The translations under genes and the position numbers were made by a program. A stretch of 64,000 nucleotides of DNA from Leptodactylus fallax. Taxonomy: Eukaryota; Chordata; Amphibia; Anura; Leptodactylidae. The DNA is taken from positions 3,479,001-3,543,000 of the forward strand of contig CAMRHE010000168.1 in NCBI GenBank assembly GCA_947044405.1, read 5' to 3'. Below, in pieces: positions 21,130 to 32,138 of this stretch (the stretch's first letter is position 1; the number at the start of each line of letters is the position of its first letter). The notes beneath the pieces are model-generated. The model was given only the letters and a program-made list of their open reading frames with translations. It was not told the origin of the DNA and searched no databases.

Positions 21130-23250
21130 CCAAGTCTCTGCCCATGCTTCCAGCTTCCCTAGATCCCCTGTAATATTCTACTATCCTCCTGAGTTTTGAT
21201 TACTTTGCAGAGTTTAGTAACATCCGCAAATATGGAAACTCTGCTCTCTAAACCCTCAACTAGGTCATTAATAAACATGTTAAAAAGGAGAGGAACCAAT
21301 ACAGACCCCTGTGGCACCCCACTGGTGACTGTGATCCAGTCTGAGTATTTACCGTTAAAAAGTAACCTTTGTTTCCTATCACTGAGCCAATTCTGAACCC
21401 AAATGCATATGTTTTCCTCCAGTCTCAACATTCTCATTTTGTATACCATAGTTTTATATAGTAGAGCAGAGGTCAGCAACCTTTTTAGTCTGAAGTGCCA
21501 ATTTTGAAAAAAAAAAAAATCAAAAGATGAAGTACTCAGTGTGCCATGTAATAATTGTAAGGGTGTCGCCCTCCTACATCGGTGATTACCAGCAGGGGGC
21601 CTCAACACTCTAGAAGTATTTAGAAGGATAATCCCATGCCTTTATGCAATGTTATCTGTGTCATTAGGATGTTTTTTGTCTTTTGGTAAAAATTATTTTG
21701 TAGGAATTTTTTTTTTCCAAGGGGACCCTGAGTCTGAAAAGGTTGGGAAACACTGTCCTACATGAAAGTAATATAACGCAAACCATAACTACAACCAGTT
21801 AGTTAGTCGATTGAGCCTACATTTCAATGTGATCCTTTAGCAAAATGATTAATATTTGAACTGGACATGGGGCTAAGTGTAATCTGCAGTAAGCCTGCTT
21901 TGTGGGGGCAGAGGGTGCCCATCACGCAGCCTAGTCTTTTTGTTGAATGAATGAAGGCAAATTTAGCTGCCATATTATACTTTGCACAAGTAATTGCTGT
22001 CCTTTGACTATACTACTGGCATGGACACTTAGACATTGTGCCTCATGTACCCACCACCTCCCAGTGCATCCTCCTGTCCGACTGCATTTAAATGGTCGAT
22101 TAGAGAGAGATTGCCACCTGGAGCAGCACTACCATTTGTTTAAAACAGCAGAGAGTCCTGTGCCAGGTAGATATGCCTTGGGTGCCAACTCCGGCACCAG
22201 TGCAGGGGGTTGCTGACCCCTGTAGTACAGTATCAAAAGCCTTTGAAAAGTCCAGATATACCACATCCACTGCATTATTCATGTCCAATCTAGAACTGAC
22301 TTCTCTCTGATTCCTCATAAACCCATGCTGATTGGGTTCTATAAGATTATTTACACTGAGATATTCCAGGATATATCTTACCCAACATTGAGGTTAGAAT
22401 TACCAACCTATTGTATCACCGTGCATAATTCCCTCAGAACTCTGGGGTTTATGCCATCTGGACCCGGCAATTTGTCTATTTTAGTATTTTAAAGGCAGCG
22501 CCACACTTCCTCCTGGGTTAAACAGGTGACATTAATTGGAGAATTTACATTTCCTCCTTTTCCTCATCCTCCTCCACCATTACACCCAAATTATTTTTGA
22601 GAGGGCCCACATAGTCAGTTTTTCTTTTCTTAGTATTCATGTAGTTGAAGAATAATTTTGGATAATTTTTACTTTCCTTGGCAATTATTTATTATTTATT
22701 ACACAATTTATTTTTCTCTTGATATTTTTTAATGCTACCTTTGTGTTTTAAACACTTTATATTTATCTCTCATTGCACTCCTTACAGTTTTAGTTGCTAT
22801 ATTTTTTTTTTTTTATGTTTTCTAAACCACTTATTTCCATAAGGTATATGTTTCACTGGCCCTATGTAGGATGTTTTTGAAAATGTCCAACTTAATTTGT
22901 GTTCCCTTCACTTTGAGGACATTGTCCCAGTTTATGCTGCTAAGTTCCTCTCTGGGCTCGCGAAAATTGGCTTTCCTTAAGTTTTTGTAACTCTTCTAAT
23001 AGACATTAAGTGCACATGAAAACTTATTATGTTGCAGTCACTATTACCTAGTTGACCCCGGACCTCCACTTTTAACAATCTGTCATGTTAGTTTGTCTTG
23101 CCTTGCCTCTTGTTGGGTCCTGAACTAGATGTGATAGGTAGTTATCTTTAATTACTGACAAAATCCTGTTCCCTTTGTTGGTCCTGCAGGATTTTGCCTC
23201 CCAGTTTATTTATGGGTAGTTGAAGTCTCCCATAATAATGACTTCATTAT
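21130..23250 (-). pseudogene. CR1-like endonuclease and reverse transcriptase, broken
   Basis: The endonuclease part shows VIIMGDFNYP then INWEAKSCRTNKGNRIL on the minus strand near 23250-23150, the APE-type motif for catalysis. The RT palm begins NAVDVVYLDFSKAFDTV at 22280-22227, is cut by the hAT MITE, and resumes at 21466 with NWLSDRKQRLLFNG, YSDWITVTSGVPQGSVLVPL and IFADVTKLCKV. The catalytic FADD is changed to FADV in this copy, and frameshifts and stops occur throughout, so it is dead. The family reads closest to CR1-group LINEs of amphibians and birds. Confidence 0.82.
21467..22222. mobile_element. hAT MITE inside the CR1 RT, with 8-bp duplication
   Basis: Termini CAGAGGTCAGCAACC and, from the right, CAGGGGTCAGCAACC are inverted. 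Flanks TAGTAGAG (21459-21466) and TAGTACAG (22223-22230) match at 7 of 8 bases. The CR1 RT reading continues on both sides. It includes the end of a second hAT type near 21755. Confidence 0.85.
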
Positions 23251-24549
23251 GTTTTGCAGCCTCATCTATTTGTCTTATTAGCTGATTTTCAGCTTCTTCC
23301 ATTATTTTGGGAGATTTGTAACAAACTGCTAACAGAATATTATTATTCTTTATTCCTCCCCTTATTTCAAACAATAAGGACTACACATATTCATTTTACT
23401 CCCAGATGTCATCACACCAGACCGGCTTATGGCAGGATTTTACATACAAGCAAATCCCTCCCCTTTCCTATTTCTATGCTCTTTTCTAAACATACTGTTT
23501 CCAAACTGGGAGGGGTTACTAAACAGCCCCTATGTTCTAGTTCCTCCATCTTAATAGTGAGACTTCTGACGTTACTATACCATTACTATACCTGCATTTT
23601 ATGTGTTTTTCCTTATCTCTACTCTGCCTACTGACTGTTCTTACTCCAACCCCACTCCAGCCTCAGTTTCATATAATATATCTTTATTTCATAAAAAATG
23701 ACAGAAATAACATAATATCATAATAATATCATAAAACTGTTTTCCACATATTATCCACATGTTTCACTCTCGTAATTTGATTTTTAACATAGTTGGATAC
23801 CTTAAAGATGTCAAGATCACTTGTACAGTTTAAAATAGCCAAAATGATGGTTCTAGGAATCACAATTTTAATTTGAGTCTCCATCTTTAAAAATACCTTA
23901 CCACAGTATTGCGCAATAAATGGGCATCACCATACCAAATTAATAAAATCTGCCAATTGTGGTTGATATCTAATACAGTTGAAATTGTCTTTAATACTTA
24001 TTTTATCCATAGCAATGGGGTAAAGTATGTTCAGTGCAAAATATTACATTCAACTAATTGGTGATTAATGCTCAGTTTTTATAAATATTATCCCATCCCT
24101 TTTGTTCTAGTGGGCCTAAATTCTTATTCCAGGCACTCAGACTTATAAAGTATATTGTCGGAGAGTGTTTTATTAACAATTTTATAGAGACCTGTTAGTG
24201 AACCTGGACTCAGCAGATAACACAACCTAACCCCTGGTGCCTTTGATTCTTAAATAAACGCATATATCAATTGTTTTAAAATAAGTATGTTCTACTTGAA
24301 AATTCACACTAATCCCATACTTTTCCTCTAACTATACAAATGTGATAATCAACAATCTCTAAGTAAGTATGAAATTAATGGGATTCCATATCTTTCCCAA
24401 CCTATCCAATTTGGGAATGGCAATTTTCTTCAAATTTAAATTTTTCCATATAGGTCTACAGCGCAAAGCCCGCCTAATACATCCTTATGTGCCATCCAAC
24501 TATCTTGAAGTAATCTATTTATATGCCATGCTTTAAATTTCCCTTGGTA

Positions 24550-26082
24550 CAGTGGGGAAAAAAAGTATTGTCAGCCACCATGTATGCAAGTTCTCCCACT
24601 TAAAAAGATGAGAGAGGCCTGTAATTGATATCATAGGTAGACCTCAACTACGATAGACAAAATGAAAAAACAAATCTAGAAAATCACATTGTCTGATTTT
24701 TTAAGAATTTATTTGCAAATTATGGTGGAAAATAAGTATTTGGTCACCTACAAACAAGCAAGATTTCTGGCTCTCACAGACCTGTAACATCTTCCTTAAG
24801 AGGCTCCTCTGTCCTCCACTCATTACCTGTAGTAATGGCACCTGTTTGAAATTGTTATCAGTATAAAAGACACCTGTCCACAACCTTAAACAGTCACAAT
24901 CCAAACTCCACTATGGTGAAGACCAAAGAGCTGTGAAAGGACACCAGAAACAAAATTGTAGACCTGCACCAGGCTAGGAAGACTAAATCTGCAATAGGCA
25001 AGCAGCTTGGTGTGAAGAAGTCAACTGTGGGAGCAATAATTAGAAAATGGAAGACATACAAGACCACTGATAATCTCCCTTGATCAGGGGCTCCACGCAA
25101 GATCTGGACCTAGTGAATGACCTGCAGAAAGCTTGGACTAATGTAACAAAGGCTACCATCAGTAACACACTACACCACCAGGGACTCAGATCCTGCAGTG
25201 TCAGACGTGTCCCCCTGCTTAAGCCAGTACATATCCGGGCCCATCTGAAGTTTGCTAGAGAGCATTTTGATGTTCCAGAGGAGTATTGGGAGAATGTCAT
25301 ATGGTCAGATGAAACCAAAGTAGAACTGTTTGGTAGAAACACAACTAGTCGTGTTTGGAGGAGAGTGAATGCTGAGTTGCATCCAAAGAACACCATACCT
25401 ACTGTGAAGCATGGGGGTAGCAACATCATGCTTTGGGACTGTTTCTCTGCAAAGGGACCAGGACGACTGATCCGTGTACATGAAAGAATGAATGGGGCCA
25501 TGTATCTTGAAATTTTGAGTGCAAACCTCCTTCCATCAGCAAGGGCATTGAAGATGAAACGTGGCTGGGTCTTTCCGCATGACAATGATCCCTAGATCAC
25601 CTTCAGGGCAACGAAGGAGTGGCTTCCTCAGAAGCATTTCAAGGTCCTGGAGTGGCCTAGCCAGTCTCCAGATCTCAACCCCAAAGAAAACCTTTGGAGG
25701 GAGTTGAAAGTCTGTGTTGCCCAGCGACAGCCCCAAAACATCACTGTTCTAGAGGAGATCTGCATGGAGGAATGGGCCAACATACCAGCAACAGTGTGTG
25801 CCAACCTTGTGAAGACTTACAGAAAACGTTTGTCATTGCCAACAAAGGATTTATAACAAAGTATTGAGATGAACTTTTGTTATTGACCAAATACTTATTT
25901 TCCACCATAATTTGCAAATAAATTCTTAAAAAATCAGACAATGTGATTTTTTGGATTTGTTTTCTCATTTTGTCTCTCATAGTTGAGGTCCACCTATGAT
26001 GTCAATTACAGGCCTCTCTCATCTTTTTAAGAGGGAGAACTTGCAAAATTGGTGGCTGACTAAATACTTTTTTTCCCCACTG
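24550..26082 (+). mobile_element. Tc1 element A, 1.53 kb, long TIRs
   Basis: TA dinucleotides at 24548-24549 and 26083-26084 flank termini CAGTGGGGAAAAAAAGTATT and its inverse. The TIRs extend about 200 bp, through AATAAGTATTTGGTCA on the left and the inverse TGACCAAATACTTATT on the right. A decayed transposase lies between them. The element sits in the L1-like copy. Confidence 0.93.
24913..25856 (+). pseudogene. Tc1 transposase, element A
   Basis: The DDE transposase that binds the TIRs and cuts and pastes the element. It starts MVKTKEL at 24913 but hits a TGA after seven codons, another stop at about 25079 and a frameshift in the paired-like DNA-binding region (RKWKTY...SGAPRKI). From 25110 the catalytic domain reads well: [33 protein letters not shown]. 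The catalytic residues D (25308-25310), D (25581-25583) and E (25686-25688) are all present with 34 residues between the last two (DD34E), but a TAG stop follows HDNDP at 25593. It ends TKDL then TAA at 25856. Confidence 0.9.
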
Positions 26083-26246
26083 TACATCTGTCTTGACTTC
26101 AACAACTCAAATATGTTTTTGATCGCCCCTTATGCAATCTTAACAACGTCAAATCACCTATCTCCCGGCTAAGAAGTGCAACTGTGAAGCAAGGTAACAT
26201 GCTTGAAAACACTGAAGGAACAAACCCCATTCACTAGCCGGTTTCC

Positions 26247-26514
26247 TTAAAGAGGTTGTCCAGAATAAAAAAGTTTTGTTTGTATTAGGCCGGGGAAAGT
26301 GAAAAAAATTAAATAAAAACCATACTCACCTGTTCCCAGTGCTCCAGTGTCTCCCAGTGTGGTCCAGTCCTGCTGCTCTGGTGTTTTCTTAATGCTGAGC
26401 AGCAGGACCAGACAACGCTGGGAGACACAGGAGCACTGGGAAAATGTATGTTTTTGTTTTTTTACCTTCCCTGGCCTAATATCTAAAAAATGTTATCCTG
26501 AATAACCTCTTTAA
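26247..26514. mobile_element. TTAA-site MITE, 268 bp
   Basis: TTAA at both tips frames inverted ends AGAGGTTGTCCAGAATAA and, from the right, AGAGGTTATTCAGGATAA. The centre has the arms CTGCTGCTCTGGTG / TGAGCAGCAGGACC. No coding capacity. Confidence 0.8.
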
Positions 26515-26906
26515 GTACTTCTGCTACATTCAGACAGCTTCCGGCCCTATGTCATTTGTGATAACCACAATGAATTTAAATAGCCTTTCCTCTATTCACA
26601 CTGCATTTGCTGATATCACATAATGTAATAGGGGCAAAAAACTGTTTTAATAAGGGCTACCCTATCTGCTTTCAGTAATAGCAGTTTGATCCATATAAAG
26701 GCTTTAGTCCTAATTTTTGTCAATGAATGCATTACATTTAAAGAAATCTAATTACTTACATTACTGTCTGCTTTGATTCCTAAATACACAAAACTCTGTA
26801 ATTAATTTAAGATCTTCATTTCTCCTACTGGATCTAACCTTGTCACTTCCAAAGGCAAGAGTGTAGATTTACTTCAGCTTATAAAGGTTCTGCACACTTC
26901 AATCTC

Positions 26907-27660
26907 CTAAGTGACCCTATGGACTGGCCTCTCCAAATCATCCAAACAAAATAAAATACCATCGGAATATAATAGGATCTTATCACTTTCCCCGCGACTG
27001 CCAAATCCACAGATGTCTTCCTGCTCCCTTATTCTAATGGCAAGATTGCCACTCACATTCTCCCTAGCTCGTGGGCTGGCATACATCAATTTCACATAAT
27101 TAATACAATTATTTCAGATGCCAAACCTTTTCATTACTCTACAGAGGAAAATTATCATTATTATTTATTTATATAGCACCATTAAATCCATGGTGCTTTG
27201 AAATCCACTCCACCGGCCACAGGCCTTCATAGCATCCAAGATCAGGATGGAGCAATAACCCTCACCCCAACTGCATTTTGAAAATAGCAGATTATTGTAT
27301 ACATTCTTTTTTGGTATGAAGTCATTCTGATCCTATGAAGCCATACTGTATAACCCTATGTAACCTAATAGCCAATACATTAGCAAAAATCTTTACATCA
27401 GTATTAAGAATTGAAATAGGTCTATATTACTCCTCCTTTGGGTTTTTCCCCTTTTTCAAGATGAAAATAATAATGGCTTCTGACATTGAATAGGTAACCA
27501 GTCTATTTTGAGCCCTTCAAAGCATCTAAAAGTAACGGAAGCATAACTTCCCAATATTTTTTGTATATTTCAAATGGAAAGCCATCTGGGCCTGGGGTTG
27601 AGATACCTGAAAAAAGATTTCAAAGCCTCTTTAAGCTCCTTCCAATAAAGTAGAAAATTT
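26907..27660 (-). pseudogene. L1-like reverse transcriptase, decayed
   Basis: The linker and fingers show PDGFPFEIYKKYWEV then LLLDALKGSK at 27600-27500, matching the 'GPDGFP.E.YK' region of L1-group ORF2. The palm side shows ASPRARENVSGNLAIRIREQ and a changed catalytic motif LLYSDGILFCLDD where L1 proteins have YADD. Stops are frequent and an L2 tail lies between the two pieces. The protein would nick DNA and copy L1 RNA in an intact element; this one is inactive. Confidence 0.65.
27150..27215 (-). repeat. L2-type 3' tail fragment
   Basis: The minus strand reads GGTGCTATATAAATAAATAA, like the tails of the L2 copy at 622 and of the SINE at 52.3 kb. Only the tail is recognisable. Confidence 0.6.
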
Positions 27661-27670
27661 TATCTGGGCA

Positions 27671-29490
27671 CCAGCAGCTTGGCCATGTGTGAGTTAAGTT
27701 AATTCTGAGCATATTGCTGTTTCCTAAACACACATTCCCTTATGGATGATTGACATTGATGTGGAAGGAAGAGGAGAAATAGTTATTGATGATGATAACT
27801 AAGACCATGTGGTAGGTGTAGATGTGATCTGCCTAAATGGAAGATTACGGGGCGGAGGAATATGCAGAGTAGGCCAGTTTTGCTCCTACATCCTACGTTT
27901 GTTCATGCACAGCAACGGCTAAGTTTCTGCTTGGAGATCTTGCACATTGTCAAAGATTTATCATTTGGCAGTGTTTAAGAAAATTCCCACATGTAGTTCC
28001 GCCAACACCAGCAGTAGTGGAAACGTGTCTGCCACTACCACCACCAGTGCAACCACCCTGTTGGACCTGCACAGTTTCTGGAATTGTTACTATCACCACT
28101 GTCACCACCCTTTTTATATGATGTTACCTTGTCACCCCAACCCAGTTGCCAGGTCCTCAGCAAAAACTCATCATTATCGACAATATCATCATCTTCCCCC
28201 ACTTTTTTCTGACACATCATGGCCATGGGACTCCTGCACACCTTCATAATCCCCACCTCCAAATTTCCCCCTAGTTCCCCTATCAGAACAACTTAGTAAT
28301 TGTCCACCCATGTGTCGGAGAATGTGGAGCAGCAATTATGGACAAGGACAATACGTGACTTTCATGGCCCACTGGGTCAATGTTTTGAGTGGCAGCAGCC
28401 AGCGTTCAGAAACAACAAAGCGAGGTGCTAGTTTCACCCTGTTTGTGCAGGCCCAGTTTCAACACTATGCAGGGCCCATCTACCTCCCCTGGACCAATTC
28501 CCAGCTCCCATCACCAGGGCAAGTTGATGCTTCCACTCCTACTCCTCCCTCATTTCATGGGTGTAAGGTGAATTGCTGCAATGCGGTTTTACAGTTAATA
28601 AGTCTATTTCATAGGAGCCACACAGAGGAGGAGCGGAGGAGCTTCCAATTGTATCCTGCAGCAAGTATCCCATTGGATGGCTCCTTGCTGACTCCAACTG
28701 AGCAACATTGGCAGCAACAATGTCACTAATATTGCTTCTGCACTGCAGTTGGGTCAAATAACACATTGTCCCTGTATAGCACATGTGCTGAATCTAGTGG
28801 TGCACTGCTTTATTAACATATATAGTGACTTAGAAGAGTTGCCCTTTGTCTGTGCGCATTTCAGCCATTCTTTTGTCATAAGAAACACCCTAATCGGTGT
28901 GCAGCTACAAAATGGTCTGCCTTTGCACCTCTTTATTTGCAATGTTCCAATTCAGTGGAACTCCATCGTAAAAATACTGGAGTATCTGTGTGAGCAGCAG
29001 AAGACAGTGTATAATTAATGCATGCAGCAGACCACAGGGAGAATGTGTCCTTTTTTAGATCCGTCATTGGAGAATCATGAAGGAACTTTGTCAGCTTCTC
29101 AAGCCCTTTGATGAGTCCACCAAATTTGCCAGCAGGGAAAACTGCAGCATCAGTGATGTCATCCCTCTATTATATACATGAAAAAATTACACTCATGCAA
29201 TGAGGAACAGAAGGGGAAGAACTGCTTCCATCTCTTAGTCAACTAGTCAATGTCATCACCCTGGGTTAAAGATGTAGGATGAAGATATGGGTCAGGGTTA
29301 TTATGGTGGAGGAACTAGGAATCCAGAAGGAAAAGGAGGAAGACTCTCCTTTGGATGCAAAGGAGGCCCTTGATATGTCACAGGCACAGCCATGGGAGGA
29401 GGCTGACCCTTATTTCTCTCAAGATGATGATGATGACAACTACACTGGCCAAGAACATCAACCATGGAAGACCCTTGGGACCTAAAGGGC
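27671..29490 (+). pseudogene. Decayed hAT transposase
   Basis: Several plus-strand frames together resemble a hAT (ZBED-like) transposase, a cut-and-paste enzyme with an RNase H fold and a helical insertion. Visible blocks are QITHCPCIAHVLNLVVHCFI (about 28752-28810), HLFICNVPIQWNSIVKILEY (about 28927-28985, the 'D..TRWNS' block of hAT proteins with changes) and, near 29065-29160, WRIMKELCQLLKPFDESTKF then SISDVIPLLY. An acidic tract QDDDDDNY is at 29420-29445. Stops and frameshifts separate the blocks. No termini were identified, so the element bounds are open. Confidence 0.65.
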
Positions 29491-31554
29491 TATCACCAAT
29501 GCCACCACAATAGTTAGTATGGTTGAAAAAATACATATGTCCATCAAGTTCACTGAACCCTGTTGTGCATCACTTATAATAGAGGACCAGTCTGAGCTGT
29601 GGTCATTGACCATAACTCTCTGGATATGATCCTTTAACCAGTTTTCAACCCAATTACAAACTATATTTTCCAAGTCAATGGACCTGATTTTACCCATTAA
29701 ATGTATTCTAGGGATAGTGTCAAATGCCTTTACAAAGTCCAAGAACACTCTATCTATAACCTCCCCTCTGTCCAGACTTCTACTCACCTGTTCAGAAAAT
29801 CAGGTTAGTCTGACAACTTCTGTCTTTAGTAAAACCATGCTGGCTGTCAATCATATTATTATATATAGTCACATACTCATGTATATAGTCCCTTAAGATC
29901 CTCTCAGTTCACCCACAATGGATGTTAAACTTGCTGGTCTGTAGTTACCTGGGGAAGACCTAGAGCCCTTTTTGAAAATAGGCACAGCATTTGCATTGTG
30001 CCATTCCCTTTAGAATCCCAAAAAATATGAATAGGGGTACAGAAATGACTGGACTGAGTTTTTTAAGTACTCGTGGGTGTAATCCATCTGGACTCAGAGC
30101 TTTGCTCACATTTATTTTGTTAAGCTTGACTTGGACCATTTCTATGTTTATCCAGTTTACTATATTGGTTGATGTATTACCAGCATTGGTGACACCTACA
30201 TCAACTACTGCCTGTTCTTCTGTATATACGGAGCTAAAGAACCCTTTGAGTAGCTCTGCTTTTTCTTGATCCCCAGTGACCAGCTCTCCATTACCATTAT
30301 TTAGGGGACTACTTTTTATGACCTTGGTTTTTTGCATTAATATATTTAAAGAATTTTGAGGGGTTAATGTTGCTATCCTTAGCCACCTGCTTTCCATTAT
30401 ATATTTTAGCTGATTTTATTCCTCTTTTAGAGATTTTATTAATCTTTATCGCTTTGTAATTCTCAAAGGCTACACCTGACCCTTCAGATTTATATTTTTT
30501 AAAAGCCTGTTTTTTATTGTTTATAAGCCCTTTTAACCATATCTGTAAGCCACGGGGGGTGTTAATTTAAGTTGTTTACATATGGGTATACATTTTGGTA
30601 TATACTTGCTCAATGTAGATTTAAATGTCTTCCACTTAACCTCTGTATCACTGTTTGACAATAGCTGCTATCAGTCTATATCCTGAAGTGCAGCCCTTAA
30701 CCTGTGAAAATTGGCCATTTTAAAATTAAAGAATTTTGCCCTCCCAACCTTTGTTTGTTTTTTACAATATAAGCGGAATCTGATTAGATTATGGTCATTA
30801 TTGCCAAGGTTTTCACCAACAGTAACATTTCCAACAAGTCATACATTATTAGAAATGATTCAAGTTCACACATTCATTATCAGAAATGTGCATTCTTGAC
30901 GTTTTATGGCCAGATTCATCTATATTGTTCGGTTGCAATAATGGATCTCCCTATCAACTATTCTAATCCCCCCACCACAATCCACTTCTCCACCCACCAT
31001 GGTAGCCTGTCCCCTCTCTAACCTATCTACCCCTATTTCTGCCAGCCCTCCTCCCGCGTTCCTAGTTTTAATGTTCTGCCACCCCCGCTAAGATTCTCTC
31101 CCACAGCACAGCAGCCCCCTTTCCATTCAGTGCAATTTATCTGTGGAAAACAGCTTGTACTCCAGTGAAAGGTCAGCCCTGGGCTCTAGGAACCCAAACT
31201 TTTCTTTCCTGCACCAAGACTTGAGCCAAGCATTTAACTCCCTAAGCTTCCACTGCTTTTCCTGTGTAGCTCTTGGCACAGGTAGTATTCCAGAAAATAC
31301 AACCATGGAGATCCTTCCCTTCCAATTGGAGCCTTTATCGCTATAATTATTGTTGAGGAGCCTCCACCTACAATTTATTCTGACATTGGCACCCACATTG
31401 GACATAACAGCTGGGTCTTCACGAGCCCCTCCCAGCAATTTGTCCACCCGTTCCACCACATGCTAAACCCTGGCACAAGGAGACAGCAAACCATTTGGTT
31501 GAGACGGTCAAATAAATTTATCCATCTTCCTGATTATAGAATGCCCTATAACCA
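29482..31554 (-). mobile_element. CR1-like LINE, part 1 (3' side of the hAT insertion)
   Basis: Decayed RT on the minus strand reads VFLDFVKAFDTIP, NWVENWLKDHIQRVMVND and, upstream, KAELLKGFFSSVYTEEQAV and SKALSPDGLHPRVLKKLSPV. ORF1-like sequence follows at 31459-31127. The element continues at 36088-36480 beyond a hAT insertion. Confidence 0.78.
31127..31554 (-). pseudogene. CR1 ORF1 esterase-like domain, C-terminal half
   Basis: The minus strand encodes a fragment related to the SGNH esterase-like ORF1 protein of CR1 LINEs, thought to help particle or membrane association of the LINE RNA. I see DPAVMSNVGANVRI (a decayed 'VV.HVGTND' block), VVFSGILPVPRATQEK, LNAWLKSWCRKEKFGFLEP and TDKLH (the terminal 'DGLH' block with its histidine). 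Asparagine and aspartate positions of the blocks are partly changed. The N-terminal part lies beyond the hAT element at 36088-36325, so the gene is cut in two by that insertion. Confidence 0.7.
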
Positions 31555-31779
31555 GGGGCACACCGCTAATGAGGCGACCGCCTCAGGCGGCACTATCCGT
31601 CACTGTCTGGGGGGGCGGCATTTTTACTATTTATTTAATGTAAACCAGCCCAGGACAGGCCGCTTTAAAAAAAACAAAGCTGCGTGGTACCTGTCCTGGG
31701 CTGGTTTACGAGACCTCTACATGTCAGCGCAGTCGGCAATACAATGACATCATCACGCCTCCTATGCTGAGACACAGAG

Positions 31780-31855
31780 TATAATAATAATTCATGGGTG
31801 GGCCACTATGGGGCATAATACCGTGTGCAGGGGCCACTGTGGAGCATAATACCGT
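31780..31855. repeat. Two-copy remnant of the 31-bp minisatellite
   Basis: GGGCCACTATGGGGCATAAT and one more unit follow AGAGTATAATAATAATTCAT, the right edge of a foldback hairpin. The rest of that foldback unit is gone. Confidence 0.75.
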
Positions 31856-32086
31856 GAGATAAATGACACTATGTAAACAGAGAAGCGGTCATGGCGCTTA
31901 CAGAGGTACCATTCAAACAGATGATCAGTAGGGGTCCAGGGTTTTTGAGCCCCACTGATTAGTTTATTAATGACCTGGAAAACCTTTTAATTAGTTAACA
32001 CCTGGGGCATTATTAATAAGGGGCACTATTTATACAGGGTACACACAAACATTATTAATATAAAGATGCACTTGGGAGTATTATTA

Positions 32087-32087
<1 letters not shown>

Positions 32088-32137
<50 letters not shown>
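32088..32137. repeat. (ATA)n microsatellite
   Basis: About 16 ATA triplets. It lies at the 3' end of the L2 LINE (-) and is probably its tail expanded. Confidence 0.9.

Positions 32138-32138
<1 letters not shown>

Larger units (their letters stand above)
19560..23640 (-). mobile_element. CR1-like LINE with nested insertions
   Basis: Reading from high to low coordinates, a decayed endonuclease (about 23250-23000), a linker (about 22990-22320), RT palm (22318-22223 and 21466-21159) and the RT tail (20640-20390 and 19760-19590) follow in order. A TTAA MITE (20648-21125) and a hAT MITE (21467-22222) interrupt it, and 19770-20380 is probably a further insertion that I cannot name. Confidence 0.8.
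23650..27670 (-). mobile_element. L1-like LINE remnant with nested insertions
   Basis: RT motifs are recognisable at 27660-27380 and 27095-26907 on the minus strand, and AT-rich ORF2-like debris continues down to about 23700. A Tc1 element (24550-26082), a TTAA MITE (26247-26514) and an L2 tail (27150-27215) interrupt it. The exact ends are uncertain. Confidence 0.6.

Noticed and set aside
25040..25585. 181-codon open frame on the minus strand
   Set aside because: It is the antisense shadow of the Tc1 transposase of element A.
27947..28729. Open frames rich in Thr, His and Ser on the plus strand as separate genes
   Set aside because: They lie upstream of the hAT transposase blocks and look like decayed parts of it or chance frames in repetitive DNA.
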